A stretch of DNA of 64,000 nt, from assembly GCF_014334115.1 (NCBI RefSeq), contig NZ_CP060494.1, positions 310,001 through 374,000 on the forward strand. Direction: 5' to 3'. This DNA comes from Sphingosinithalassobacter sp. CS137 (GTDB lineage: Bacteria; Pseudomonadota; Alphaproteobacteria; Sphingomonadales; Sphingomonadaceae). Shown one piece after another: positions 24,504 to 33,798 of the stretch. Both the position numbers and the translations under genes were made by a program. The number at the start of each line of letters is the position of its first letter. Position 1 is the stretch's first letter. Below the pieces are notes generated by a model, which did not search any database, was not told where the DNA came from, and saw only the letters and a list, made by a program, of their open reading frames with translations.

Positions 24504-25957
24504 GCGAGGACGCCGACGGCGCGCCGCGGCGGCTGCACCCGTTCGCGCCCGTCCTCAACATCCTCCGCAACGCGCCGTCGAACGTCGCCGGACTGCTGGC
24601 GGCGGGCGCCGTGGCCTTCCAGTCGATCGAGTGGGCCTCGCCCGCGATCGTGATCGCCCTTGCGGCCGCCGGTGGCGCGATCTGGCTGCTGTTCGCGTGG
24701 CTGGCGTGGCGGCGCTTCACCTATCGCGTCAGTGCCGACGAGCTGGTGATCGAGCGGGGTATCGTCAGCCGGCATCGCCGGTCGATCCCACGCGAGCGCG
24801 TGCAGGACGTGGCGATCGAGCAGGGCCTGCTCGCGCGGATGCTGGGGCTGGCCCGTGTGCGCTTCGAAACGGGTGGCAGCGAGACCGACGAGGGCCTGCT
24901 CGAATGTGTCTCGCTGGAGGAGGCGCGGCGGCTGCGAATGGTGGTGCGCGGCGGCGAGCCGCGGCAGCGCACCGCCAGTGACACGGAGGAGGAGGAGCCG
25001 GAGGAGCGCCTGCTCTACCGCCTCGCGCCCGGCCGCTTGCTGCTGTTCGGGCTGCTCAGCTTCTCGATGCTGTGGGTGGCGGCGCTGTTCGGTGCGGTCG
25101 AGCTGTTCGGCGGCATGTTCGGCGCCGAAATCGCCGATCTGGCGGATTGGATCGAGGACAGCGAAGCCGAACTCCGTGCCCGGATCACGGTGCAGGTGGT
25201 GCTGGGGTTGGTTGCCCTGGCGGTGGTGCTCGGCGTGCTTTCGGGGCTCGCCCGGACGGTGGTGCGGGACTTCGGCTTTCGCCTGACGAGCGCGGAGGGG
25301 CGGCTGCGGCGCGTGGCCGGACTGTTGCGGCGCAGCGAGACGGTGGTGGCGATCCGCCGCATCCAGCTGGGGCTGGTGCGGCGCGGCGGACTGACCGGTG
25401 CGTTCGGCTGGGGAGCGCTCGCCGTCCAGACGCTGGGCGGCAGCAACGACGCGTCCGGCAGGCAGCGGCTGGCGCCGTTTGCCCGGCGCGAGGAGATCGC
25501 GGAGCTCATGGCGGAGGCGGGCCTGCCCGCGTTCGAGCGGCTGGCGCTGCGGCCGGTTTCGTGGCGGCACGTGCCGCGGGCGATGGTGCATCACGTGCTG
25601 CTGCCTGCGCTTGCGCTGGGTGCAGCGGTCTTCTTCTTCCCGCCCGCCTGGCCGATTCTCTTTCTGCTGCCGTTCCTGCTCGGCGGTGCGCTGCTGGGCC
25701 GCCGCTTCCACCGCTACGGTCTGCTGCCCGAGAGCTTCCAGGTCGCCCGAGGCGTGTTGTCCCAGCAGGACTGGGTGGTGCCCTATGGCCGAATCCAGAC
25801 GGTGACAGTGCGGCAGGGGCCGCTCCAGCGGCTGCTGGGAGTCGCCACCGTCGGCGTTGATACCGCCGGAGCGGCGGGGCTGCTGCGGCCGGATGTGACC
25901 GATGTCGCCGAAGCCGATGCAGTCGCGCTGGCGCGGGAATTGATCGAGCGCGTCTAG
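24500..25957 (+). CDS. Bacterial PH-domain membrane protein, YdbT-like (485 aa)
   Basis: Larger partner of the YdbS/YdbT pair. Three bPH_2 modules can be seen: around 75-130 (FTYRVSADELVIERGIVSRHRRSIPRERVQDVAIEQG), 265-320 (VRDFGFRLTSAEGRLRRVAGLLRRSETVVAIRRIQ) and 410-470 (GLLPESFQVARGVLSQQDWVVPYGRIQTVTVRQGPLQRLLG). They are separated by paired transmembrane helices. The GTG start overlaps the previous stop by 4 bases, so translation is coupled. Its end overlaps the convergent SleB-type gene by 4 bases. Confidence 0.87.
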   Translation: MSEDADGAPRRLHPFAPVLNILRNAPSNVAGLLAAGAVAFQSIEWASPAIVIALAAAGGAIWLLFAWLAWRRFTYRVSADELVIERGIVSRHRRSIPRERVQDVAIEQGLLARMLGLARVRFETGGSETDEGLLECVSLEEARRLRMVVRGGEPRQRTASDTEEEEPEERLLYRLAPGRLLLFGLLSFSMLWVAALFGAVELFGGMFGAEIADLADWIEDSEAELRARITVQVVLGLVALAVVLGVLSGLARTVVRDFGFRLTSAEGRLRRVAGLLRRSETVVAIRRIQLGLVRRGGLTGAFGWGALAVQTLGGSNDASGRQRLAPFARREEIAELMAEAGLPAFERLALRPVSWRHVPRAMVHHVLLPALALGAAVFFFPPAWPILFLLPFLLGGALLGRRFHRYGLLPESFQVARGVLSQQDWVVPYGRIQTVTVRQGPLQRLLGVATVGVDTAGAAGLLRPDVTDVAEADAVALARELIERV

Positions 25958-27393
25958 GGCGCGGGGGCGGGTGCGGCCGGGCTGGACGAAGCGGCCGGCG
26001 CGGGCACGGTGAACCGCACCGGCGGACGCGCCGCCGGACTGGGCGCCGGCTGAGGTTCGCCGCGGCGGCGCACCCCGGCGAGCGGCGCCGGGGCGGCGGC
26101 GGAGTCGATCGCGGGCGGCGCCGGCTCCGGAGTGGGCGCTGCGAGCGGCTGCGCGCGCATGCACTGGAGCGGGCTGGGCCGCTCAAAGCGGTTGCAGTTC
26201 CACAGCGCCTTGGCGAAGCCCTGGCGCTCGTCGCGCAGATAGCTGAACGCCATCGACGCAACCTGTTGCGAGCTGAGCGGCAGGCGCGACGGCGTGCTCG
26301 CGCGGTCGGTCCAGGCCATGAACTTGCAATAGGGACGGTCGCCGCACGTCCGGATCGCCAGCGCCGCGAAGCTGTCCGCGCCGATGGCGGGATCGAGCGT
26401 CACCAGAAAGCTGTTCGAGTCGCCGGCCAGCGGGCGCGGCACGGCGGCGTCGGGAAAATCCTCGGGAGCGAGCACGTCGCCTTCGGCGATCTCCTCGGTT
26501 CCATCGCCGGCATGGAGCGCCGACAAGCGGGCGAGACGCGGCTCCATCGGCTCGCTTCCGGCATAGCCTCGGCGGAACGCGCCGGGCGTTCCCCACCAGC
26601 CCGTCCAGCGGAAGAAGAGGTGCGTATTCACCTCGGTGATCTTCTCGAGACTCGAACTCCAATAGGGCACGACCCAATCGGTGTGATAATGGGTGGCGTG
26701 GCCGACGGGCGAATAGACCTCGCCATGCAGCGCCGCGCGGGCGATGCCGCGGGCGCGCTCCCAGGCGGCGGGCGAGGGCGCGCGTGCCAGTGCACCGTCG
26801 CAGGTGAAGGTGAACTGGCATCCCGTGCTGCGCTCCGCACCCTGGAACACGACGCCGCACACGCTGTTCGGGAAGGCAGGGTGGCGCACCCGATTCAGGA
26901 CGACCTGCGCGACCGCGCGCTGGCCCACGGGATCATCGCCCGCTTCGTAATAGACGGCAGACGCAAGGCAATCGACTGCCCGTGCCTGGTCGGCGGCGTC
27001 GCCGAAGATGCGGAACGCGGCCGCCGCCGGATTGGGCGCAGTGGAGAATGGTACGGCGGCGTTGATCGAACGCGCGTCGTCGGGCGTCACTTCCGCCAGG
27101 GCAACCGGTTCGACCGGAGGCAGCCGGGTTTCCGGGATGACCGGCTTGCGGTCGGCCGCCGTGTCGGCTGCGGCAACCGCGGACGAATCGATGCGCGGCG
27201 TCGTCGCGACCAGCGTGGTGGGGACGGCGATTGCGAGCATGCCGACGAGCGCCAACACCGCAGCAAGGTGCGACGGGATGTGATGTTCGCTGCCCGGCGG
27301 CACGTGGCGTTGCCAGAGCGCATCGAGGCGGCGGAGCAGGTCGGGCAAGGGAACAGGCAAGAATCGCTCCGTGCGGGGCAGGCGCCCGTCCAT
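25954..27393 (-). CDS. SleB-type cell-wall hydrolase (479 aa)
   Basis: A membrane-anchored, predicted periplasmic peptidoglycan hydrolase. One TM helix at about 45-65 is followed by a Hydrolase_2 (SleB/CwlJ) domain with the signature DCLASAVYYEAGDDPVGQRAVAQVVLNRVRHPAFP and the CGVVFQGAERSTGCQFTFTCDG region, which holds three cysteines. The Glu of YYEA is the probable catalytic residue. The C-terminus is a long low-complexity Pro/Ala tail (from about 435), unusual for a hydrolase and perhaps a wall-spanning linker. ATG 27393; it overlaps the convergent YdbT-like gene by 4 bases. Confidence 0.88.
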   Translation of the reverse strand: MDGRLPRTERFLPVPLPDLLRRLDALWQRHVPPGSEHHIPSHLAAVLALVGMLAIAVPTTLVATTPRIDSSAVAAADTAADRKPVIPETRLPPVEPVALAEVTPDDARSINAAVPFSTAPNPAAAAFRIFGDAADQARAVDCLASAVYYEAGDDPVGQRAVAQVVLNRVRHPAFPNSVCGVVFQGAERSTGCQFTFTCDGALARAPSPAAWERARGIARAALHGEVYSPVGHATHYHTDWVVPYWSSSLEKITEVNTHLFFRWTGWWGTPGAFRRGYAGSEPMEPRLARLSALHAGDGTEEIAEGDVLAPEDFPDAAVPRPLAGDSNSFLVTLDPAIGADSFAALAIRTCGDRPYCKFMAWTDRASTPSRLPLSSQQVASMAFSYLRDERQGFAKALWNCNRFERPSPLQCMRAQPLAAPTPEPAPPAIDSAAAPAPLAGVRRRGEPQPAPSPAARPPVRFTVPAPAASSSPAAPAPAP

Positions 27394-27471
27394 AGCGCAG
27401 CGGCCGCCCGGGCGGAACAGAGCCGCGCGCGCCCTGCCGCACGACGACCAGTGCTCAGCGCGAGCGGATGT

Positions 27472-27810
27472 TCAGTCGGTCCAGACGCCCCGCGCTTCGC
27501 ACAGATCCCACTGGTCGGAGGCCTTCAGGCGACACGCCGCACCCGCATTGCCCCGCTCGCACGCCCGGTTCTCCCGGCGGAAGCGGTTGTAGCAGCTCTC
27601 GGGCCGTTCGGTGACGCCGGACAGGTCCGGATCGAACCCCGCCCGAACGACTTGTGCCTGATCCCGCGGCACCGAGCGCGCCGCCACGACGGCACTGGAT
27701 GCAGCCGCGCGAACCTCCCGAACGCCGCTCGGCGCATCCCCTCCGAATGCCAGCGGCCACCCGAGAAAGACGGCCAGCATGACGGTTATACAGATCATCG
27801 CATTTCGCAC
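27472..27810 (-). CDS. Secreted small cysteine-containing protein (112 aa)
   Basis: The N-terminal signal (MICITVMLAVFLGWPLAFG) ends at about residue 23 and suggests export. The mature part has SCYNRFRRENRACERGNAGAACRLKASDQWDLCEARG with four or five cysteines, so disulfide bonds in the periplasm are likely. The family was not recognised. A GTG start at 27810 with GGGGGGAA just upstream is taken; an in-frame ATG at 27798 would lose only four residues. It stands on its own between the SleB-type gene and cysK, all on the same strand. Confidence 0.65.
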   Translation of the reverse strand: MRNAMICITVMLAVFLGWPLAFGGDAPSGVREVRAAASSAVVAARSVPRDQAQVVRAGFDPDLSGVTERPESCYNRFRRENRACERGNAGAACRLKASDQWDLCEARGVWTD

Positions 27811-27887
27811 GAGTTCCCCCCGGAAGTCTCAAGCGTTGTCCCCCGACTCGGCTATTCTATCGTTAACCAGGGGTTCATGCGAGTCTC

Positions 27888-28808
27888 TCAGCTTTCCGGA
27901 AGGAACTCCGGAACCGACAAATAGCGCTCACCTGTATCATAATTGAACCCGAGGACGCGCGAACCCTCCGGCAAGTCGGGCAGCTTTTGCAGGATCGCCG
28001 CGAGCGTGGCGCCCGAGCTGATGCCCACCAGCATGCCTTCCTCGGACGCGGCGCGGCGGGCCATATCCTTGGCGACCGCGGCATCGACCTGGATGGTTCC
28101 GTCGATCGAGCCGGTGTGCAGATTGGTGGGGACGAAGCCGGCGCCGATACCCTGGATCGGATGGGGGCCGGGCTGTCCCCCCGAGATCACCGGAGAGAGT
28201 TCGGGCTCGACGGCATAGACCTTCAGGTCCGGCCACTCCTTCTTCAGCGTCTCGGCGACGCCGGTGATGTGCCCGCCGGTGCCGACGCCGGTGATGAGGA
28301 CGTCGATCGGAGAGTCCCGGAAATCCTCGAGTATCTCGCGTGCCGTCGTGCGGACATGGACGTCGATGTTGGCCGGGTTCTCGAACTGCTGGGGCATCCA
28401 CGCACCCGGCGTCTGCGCGACGAGCTCGTTCGCGCGTTCGATCGCGCCCTTCATGCCCTTCTCGCGCGGCGTGAGATCGAAGCGCGCGCCATAGGCGAGC
28501 ATCAGCCGTCGCCGCTCAATCGACATGCTTTCCGGCATTACCAGAACGAGCTGATAGCCCTTTACCGCGGCTACCATCGCGAGGCCGACGCCGGTGTTGC
28601 CGCTGGTCGGCTCGACGATCGTGCCGCCCGGCTTCAGCTCGCCCGACTTCTCGGCGGCCTCGACCATCGCCAGAGCGATGCGATCCTTGATCGAGCCGCC
28701 GGGGTTCGACCGTTCGGACTTGATCCAGACCTCGGCATCGGGAAACAGCCGCTGGATGCGGATGTGCGGCGTGTTGCCGATGGTGTCGAGGATCGTCTGG
28801 GCCTTCAT
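27888..28808 (-). CDS. cysK: Cysteine synthase A CysK (306 aa)
   Basis: PLP enzyme that makes cysteine from O-acetylserine and sulfide. The PLP lysine is K41 in NPGGSIKDR. The PTSGNTG loop near 68-74 binds the substrate carboxylate, GTGGHITG near 174-181 binds the PLP phosphate, and GISSGA lies near 262. Length and order of motifs match CysK/O-acetylserine sulfhydrylase. The start ATG 28808 has a near-perfect Shine-Dalgarno, AGGAGGT, 8 bases upstream. The next upstream gene on the strand is an unrelated membrane protein, with a 74-base gap. Confidence 0.96.
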   Translation of the reverse strand: MKAQTILDTIGNTPHIRIQRLFPDAEVWIKSERSNPGGSIKDRIALAMVEAAEKSGELKPGGTIVEPTSGNTGVGLAMVAAVKGYQLVLVMPESMSIERRRLMLAYGARFDLTPREKGMKGAIERANELVAQTPGAWMPQQFENPANIDVHVRTTAREILEDFRDSPIDVLITGVGTGGHITGVAETLKKEWPDLKVYAVEPELSPVISGGQPGPHPIQGIGAGFVPTNLHTGSIDGTIQVDAAVAKDMARRAASEEGMLVGISSGATLAAILQKLPDLPEGSRVLGFNYDTGERYLSVPEFLPES

Positions 28809-28882
28809 CGCATGCACCTCCTGATGTTTCCTTGGCGTGCGACTTGGGGGGAGGAAATGGCGAGCGCAAGGTGCGCGGCGCC

Positions 28883-29368
28883 TCAGCGCGCGCAGTCCAT
28901 CCAGCGATAGGCGACCATGCCCGCGCCGCCGGCCGCCGCGAAGCTGAGATAGTAGGAGGCTCCGACGAAGATCAGCAGCGGCCCCAGCAGTGCGTGCCAC
29001 AACATGCCTTCCAGGAAATAGCCGCGCACGCGCGTTTCCCCGTGCAGCTCGAGGCGATTGCGGATGCGCGGCGCGAGCAGCGAGAACAGGATCGCCAGAT
29101 AGGTCGCGACCAGCACGGCGCCGGCGCCGAGCGGCTCGGGCAGGAGCGAGGACTGCGGCAGCCAGCCGGCAGTGGCGCGGCTCAGCCAGATGAACACCAT
29201 CACGGCGACCATCGCGCCGATCACGCGCGTCTCCGCGCGCGGGCCCGTCCGTGGCTGAGGAGTTGGAGGAATCAGGCTGTCGGACGCGGTCGGCGCGTCG
29301 CGTCGGCGCCACCGCGTGCGCTGGGTGGTTCGTGCGGCGAGGCCCTTGTCCGTGTGAATGCTCCCCAT
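28883..29368 (-). CDS. Putative integral membrane protein (161 aa)
   Basis: A charged cytoplasmic N-terminus (about 1-45, rich in Arg, Thr and Pro) is followed by hydrophobic stretches at about 51-66, 82-100 and 124-148, giving three predicted membrane spans. The family was not recognised. ATG 29368 is chosen; an earlier in-frame start at 29383 would add five residues. It lies 48 bases downstream of an MFS transporter on the same strand and may be its co-transcribed partner, but no shared function can be shown. Confidence 0.7.
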   Translation of the reverse strand: MGSIHTDKGLAARTTQRTRWRRRDAPTASDSLIPPTPQPRTGPRAETRVIGAMVAVMVFIWLSRATAGWLPQSSLLPEPLGAGAVLVATYLAILFSLLAPRIRNRLELHGETRVRGYFLEGMLWHALLGPLLIFVGASYYLSFAAAGGAGMVAYRWMDCAR

Positions 29369-29416
29369 GCCGCGACGGTACACGGCAGAGCCGAAGGATC
29401 GGTAAAGGCGATGCCG

Positions 29417-30757
29417 CTATTTGGCCGGGGAGGGCGTGGTGGAGGTGAATTCGAAGCTCTCGGGCGGATCGAAGGTGCGCGCGCGGCGCAGCTCGGGGAA
29501 GATCCGCGCCCAGAGACCGGTAACGAGGATGGCGCCGATGCCGCCGCCGACGACCGCCGCCACCGGGCCGATGAGCGCGGCGAGGAACCCCGATTCCGCT
29601 TCGCCGAGCTCGTTCGAGCCCGAGATGAAGAGGGTGGAGACCGCGCCTACGCGACCGCGCATCTCGTCCGGCGTATAGAGCTGGATGAGTGACTGGCGGA
29701 TATAGACCGAGACCATGTCCGCAGCGCCGAGCACGAAGAGCGCCGCCAGCGAGAGCAGCACGGCAGGAGCGAAATCGTGGCCGACCGCGCCCGGCCCGAT
29801 CAACGGCTCGAGCACCGGCCCGGCAAGCCCGAATACAACGGTTGCCGCACCGAACGCGCCGACCGCCAGCAACATCTTGCGCCCCACCTCGGTACGAAGC
29901 GGACGCCAGGAAAACAGCAGTGCCGTCACCACCGCGCCGAGCGCAGGCGCGGCGCGAAGATGGCCGAGACCATCGGCCCCGACATGCAGGATGTCGCGGG
30001 CATAGACCGGCAGCATCGCGGTGGCGCCGCCGAGCAGCACCGCGAAGAGATCGAGCGAGATGGCGCCGAGCACCAGCCGGTTGCGACGGACATAGCGCAG
30101 CCCGTCCACCATCTGCGCCCAGGGATTGCGCGCGCCCTTGATCGCGCGGCGCGGGACCGGCGTGATGAGCATCAGCATCAGGAAGGAAAGCGTGAACAGA
30201 CCGCCCGACACGGCATAGGGCAGCCATTGCGCGGCGGCATAGAGATAGCCGCCCATCGCCGGCCCGATCACCGATCCGCCCTGCCAGGCGATCGAACTGA
30301 GCGCGATCGCGGTGGGCAGGATCGCGGCGGGAACAAGGTTCGGGGCCAGCGCCTGGAGCGCCGGGCCGGCGAAGGCGCGCGCCACTCCGAGGAGCGCAGC
30401 GATGGCGAACAGCGCGGGGAGCGTGATGGCGCCGCTATAGGTGAGCCAGCAGAGCGCGAAGGCGCACCCTGCCTCGAGCGCGACCGCGCCGCGCGCGATC
30501 CAGCGCCGGTCCACACGGTCCGCTACCCAGCCGGCAACCAGCGAGAGCGCCAGCAGCGGCAGGAACTGCGCGACGCCGATCAGGCCGAGCTGGAAGGACG
30601 CCTCCTTCACGCTCATCGTCTCGCGGGCGATGTCGTACACCTGCCAGCCGATGACGATCACCATCGCCATCTGCCCCAGCGTCGCGCAGAGCCGCGCGAC
30701 CCAATAGGCGCGGAAGTTGTGGACGCGGAACGGATGCGACGGTGCGGTGGCGGACAT
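29417..30757 (-). CDS. MFS transporter, EntS/MFS_3-type exporter (446 aa)
   Basis: Twelve hydrophobic spans are visible. The signature [14 protein letters not shown] lies between spans 2 and 3 and a second RRNRLVLG loop lies mid-protein. The starting [32 protein letters not shown] and the late [30 protein letters not shown] are typical of the EntS-like (enterobactin exporter) branch, in which proteins of about 410-450 residues are common. Substrate unknown; no siderophore biosynthesis gene is in the window. ATG 30757, divergent from the DUF885 gene with a 142-base gap that contains an eight-T run. Confidence 0.9.
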   Translation of the reverse strand: MSATAPSHPFRVHNFRAYWVARLCATLGQMAMVIVIGWQVYDIARETMSVKEASFQLGLIGVAQFLPLLALSLVAGWVADRVDRRWIARGAVALEAGCAFALCWLTYSGAITLPALFAIAALLGVARAFAGPALQALAPNLVPAAILPTAIALSSIAWQGGSVIGPAMGGYLYAAAQWLPYAVSGGLFTLSFLMLMLITPVPRRAIKGARNPWAQMVDGLRYVRRNRLVLGAISLDLFAVLLGGATAMLPVYARDILHVGADGLGHLRAAPALGAVVTALLFSWRPLRTEVGRKMLLAVGAFGAATVVFGLAGPVLEPLIGPGAVGHDFAPAVLLSLAALFVLGAADMVSVYIRQSLIQLYTPDEMRGRVGAVSTLFISGSNELGEAESGFLAALIGPVAAVVGGGIGAILVTGLWARIFPELRRARTFDPPESFEFTSTTPSPAK

Positions 30758-30899
30758 GACGATCGCTTAGTCGCCGCTGCTGCTGCTCGGCAATCGCGTT
30801 TTTTTTGCGCCCGGGAGCGGATTTCGGCGAGTCGCGGGACTGGCGCCGCGCTGCGCAAACTGCCAGCATCCTGCGCAAAGCGATTCGGAGAGAGACTGC

Positions 30900-32630
30900 A
30901 TGCGCATCAGCCTGTGGCTCGGCGCGGGGCTTCTGGCGCTGGCGGCCTGTTCGCCCGGCGACGAAGTGGCGGTGACGGGCAATCAGGTCACCCCCAGCGC
31001 CGCAACGGCGAGCTGGGACGAGTTTCGCGACGCGACCATCGAACAGTGGTTCGTGATCGATCCCTATTTCGCGGTCTATCAGGGCCGCCACGAGTTCGAC
31101 GGCAAGCTGCCCGACTGGAGCGCCGAGGGGCTTCGCGCGCGCGGCGAGTTCCTGAAGGGTGTGATCCGCCAGGCACGGGCGTTCGGCGGGCTGACTCCCC
31201 AGCAGCGGTTCGAGCGCGACTATCTGGTGAAAGCGGCCGAAGGGCAGCTCTTCTGGCTGGAGGATGCCGATCAGCCGCAGCGCAACCCGGCCTGGTATGT
31301 GGGCGGCGGACTCGATCCCAATGTTTACGTGGCGCGCGACTATGCCGATCCGCTGACGCGGATGCGGGCAATGATCAATTTCCTGAAGGCAGTGCCCGCC
31401 GCGACCGAGCAGATCCGCGCCAATCTGTCCACGCCGCTGCCCGCGAGCTACATCGACTATGGCGTCGCCGCGTTCGGCGGCTTTGCCGATTATTACGTCG
31501 GCGACGCCAAGCAGGCGTTCGTCGGCGTGGGTGACGCCGGGCTGCAGCGCGAGTTCGACGCCGCCGCTGCCGAAGCGAGCGCGGCGATGCGCGGCTTGCG
31601 CGACTGGATGGCCGGGCAGCGCGGCAATGCCTCGCGCGATTTCGCACTCGGGCCCGAGCGGTTCTCGCGGATGCTGAAGCTGACCGAGGGCGTCGACGTG
31701 CCGCTTGCCGAACTGGAAGCGGTGGGCCGCGCCGACCTGCGGCGCAACCAGCAGGCGCTGGCGCAGGAGTGCGCACGCTTCGCGCCGGGCCGGACGGTGC
31801 AAGCGTGCATCGCCAAGATGAACGCGATCAAGCCGGAAGGGGGCCCGGTGGCGGCGGCGCGGCGGCAGATCCCCGAGCTGCGCGCCTTCCTGACCGAGCA
31901 GGATCTCGTGTCGATCCCGGGGGCCGAACAGGCCGAGGTGCGCGAGAGTCCGCCGTACAACCGGCAGAACTCGGCCTATATCGACATTCCCGGGCCCTAT
32001 GAGGACTCGCTGCCCTCGACCTATTACATCTCGCCGCCGGACCCGAGCTGGCCCGAGTCGGTGCAGCGTGCCTATGTGCCGGGCGAGCCGGACCTGCTGT
32101 TCACCACCGTCCACGAAGTCTGGCCGGGGCACTTCCTTCAGTTCCTCCACGCCAACCGCGTCAGCTCGCCCGTCGGGCGGCTGTTCGTCGGCTATGCCTT
32201 CGCCGAGGGCTGGGCGCATTATGCCGAGGAGCTGATGTGGGAAGCGGGGCTGCGCGACGGCGACGCGGCCACCCATATCGGCCAGCTTTCGAACGCGCTG
32301 CTGCGCAACTGCCGCTTCCTCGCGGCGATCGGCCTGCATGCCCAGGGGATGACCCAGGCCGAAGCGCAGCGGATGTTTCAGGAGCAATGCTATCAGGACG
32401 AGGGCAACGCCCGGCAGCAGGCGGCGCGGGGCACCTATGACCCGGCGTATCTCAATTATACGCTGGGCAAGCTGATGATCCGCAAGCTGCGCGACGACTG
32501 GACCGCGACCCGCGGCGGACGGGCGGCGTGGAAGCAGTTCCACGACCGTTTCCTGAGCCACGGCGGTCCGCCCATCCCGCTGGTGCGCCAGGCGATGATG
32601 GGCGAGGATTCGCCGCGCGCAGTCTTCTGA
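30900..32630 (+). CDS. DUF885 lipoprotein, probable metallo-hydrolase (576 aa)
   Basis: A lipoprotein with a lipobox (LAA|C at about residue 17) and a DUF885 domain filling the rest. The characteristic TVHEVWPGHFLQF (HExxxxH) near residue 404 marks a gluzincin-like metal site, followed by GYAFAEGWAHYAEELM, whose Glu supplies another ligand. The C-terminus has YTLGKLMIRKLRDDW. Members of this family are predicted peptidases or carboxylesterases; substrate not known. ATG 30900 follows GGAGAGAG. Upstream, two copies of CTGCGCAAA 20 bases apart (30851, 30871) may be operator half-sites. Confidence 0.88.
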   Translation: MRISLWLGAGLLALAACSPGDEVAVTGNQVTPSAATASWDEFRDATIEQWFVIDPYFAVYQGRHEFDGKLPDWSAEGLRARGEFLKGVIRQARAFGGLTPQQRFERDYLVKAAEGQLFWLEDADQPQRNPAWYVGGGLDPNVYVARDYADPLTRMRAMINFLKAVPAATEQIRANLSTPLPASYIDYGVAAFGGFADYYVGDAKQAFVGVGDAGLQREFDAAAAEASAAMRGLRDWMAGQRGNASRDFALGPERFSRMLKLTEGVDVPLAELEAVGRADLRRNQQALAQECARFAPGRTVQACIAKMNAIKPEGGPVAAARRQIPELRAFLTEQDLVSIPGAEQAEVRESPPYNRQNSAYIDIPGPYEDSLPSTYYISPPDPSWPESVQRAYVPGEPDLLFTTVHEVWPGHFLQFLHANRVSSPVGRLFVGYAFAEGWAHYAEELMWEAGLRDGDAATHIGQLSNALLRNCRFLAAIGLHAQGMTQAEAQRMFQEQCYQDEGNARQQAARGTYDPAYLNYTLGKLMIRKLRDDWTATRGGRAAWKQFHDRFLSHGGPPIPLVRQAMMGEDSPRAVF

Positions 32631-32640
32631 CGCGCGGCTG

Positions 32641-33228
32641 TCAGCCGGCCGACAGCGCCCGGACCAGTTCTTCCTTCGACATGCCCGAACGGCCGGGCAG
32701 GTCGCGCTTCTTCGCTTCCTCGTAGAGCTCGGCCTTGCTCATCGCGGCGTAGTCGGGTGCGGCAGTGGCGGGCGCCTTGGCCTTTTTGGGGGCAGGCGCG
32801 GGCTGAGCGGCGGCCGGATCGACTGCGGGCGCGACCTTGGCGGGTGCGGATTTCGGCTTGGCGGCGGTCGCCTTGGGCTTGGCTGCCGGCTTCGGCGCGG
32901 CCTTCGGCGTGGCGACTGCCTCCGCCTTCGCGGCCGGCTTTGCCGCAGGCTTCTGCTTGGGCTTTGCGGGCACCGGATCGTGGCGCGGGCCCCCGACCGG
33001 GGCCGGCGGCGCCAGCTCCTCCGGGCGTGCCGCAGGCGCGGGTGCAGCGGCGGGTTCCGGAGCGGCAGCGGGTGCAGCGGTGGGCTCCGAAGCGGCAGCG
33101 GGGGCAGGGGCGGGAGGAGCCGCGGGAGCGGAGTGCGACGGCGCTGCGTCCGTTTCCGATCCGCTGCCCGTGACGAGCGCCTTCAGGCGTTGCCAGATGC
33201 TGGGGCGGGGGCGGTCGGTGTTCGGCAT
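32641..33228 (-). CDS. Ala/Pro/Lys-rich protein with C-terminal Rho-N/SAP motif (195 aa)
   Basis: Three parts can be seen: a short N-terminal stretch with a basic helix (SIWQRLKALVTG), a long low-complexity Ala/Pro/Lys linker (about 28-160) of histone-H1-like composition with repeated AKPAAKP-like units, and a C-terminal Rho_N/SAP motif (YAAMSKAELYEEAKKRDLPGRSGMSKEELVRALS). That last module matches the end of the protein at 20540-20788. It probably binds nucleic acid; whether it acts on the nucleoid or on RNA is not shown. ATG 33228 has GGAGAG upstream. Its stop lies 11 bases from the convergent DUF885 gene. Confidence 0.75.
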   Translation of the reverse strand: MPNTDRPRPSIWQRLKALVTGSGSETDAAPSHSAPAAPPAPAPAAASEPTAAPAAAPEPAAAPAPAARPEELAPPAPVGGPRHDPVPAKPKQKPAAKPAAKAEAVATPKAAPKPAAKPKATAAKPKSAPAKVAPAVDPAAAQPAPAPKKAKAPATAAPDYAAMSKAELYEEAKKRDLPGRSGMSKEELVRALSAG

Positions 33229-33336
33229 CGCAACTACTCTCCGGATCGGCTGATGAAAGGATGCAGGTCTTCTAATCGGACTTCCGCCCGCGGCCAAAGC
33301 GGAACTTCGGCTGCGGGCCGGAGATCGCGTTCAGAG

Positions 33337-33798
33337 TCACATTCCGCCGCATTCCTCGGCCAGATAGAGGAAGACGGCGTGGAGCATCTCGGCATCATCG
33401 CGGCTGGCGAAGCTGAGCACCGAGCTTTCGCCGGAGGCCATATGGTCGGCCTGAAGATGGACATGCCGGTCGCCGCTCCAGCGGACGTCGCGCACCTGAG
33501 CCCAGTTGATCCCGTAATAGCCGACCGGTCGGCTGTTGGTCTGTTCGACGACCGTGGGGGTTTCGAGCCGAGTGAAGCAGCGCTCAGTGGAAGTGGCGCC
33601 CGTGACTCGGCGGACCATGTGCCAATGGCCCGCGCTCCCCGCCTTTCCCAGGCTGTTGCGGATCGTGACGCCGCTGCCGCCGGCGAAGAAGACTTCCATC
33701 GATCCCTGAAGCTGCTCGACCGTCTGGGCGGCGGCGGGCGTGGCGAGCGATATCAGTGCAGCGGAAACGGTTGCTGCAAGCATGCGTATCATCGTCAT
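33337..33798 (-). CDS. Secreted protein of unknown function (153 aa)
   Basis: A signal peptide (MTMIRMLAATVSAALISLATPAAAQ, cleavage after AAA) precedes a mature domain with RNSLGKAGSAGHWHMVRRVTGATSTERCFTRLETPTVVEQ and a late SVLSFASRDDAEMLHAVFLYLAEECGG. Two cysteines could form a disulfide. The family was not recognised. ATG 33798 is preceded by a run of G residues (GGGGGG) that can act as a Shine-Dalgarno. It stands alone; a perfect 16-base palindrome lies 155 bases upstream of its start. Confidence 0.75.
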   Translation of the reverse strand: MTMIRMLAATVSAALISLATPAAAQTVEQLQGSMEVFFAGGSGVTIRNSLGKAGSAGHWHMVRRVTGATSTERCFTRLETPTVVEQTNSRPVGYYGINWAQVRDVRWSGDRHVHLQADHMASGESSVLSFASRDDAEMLHAVFLYLAEECGGM

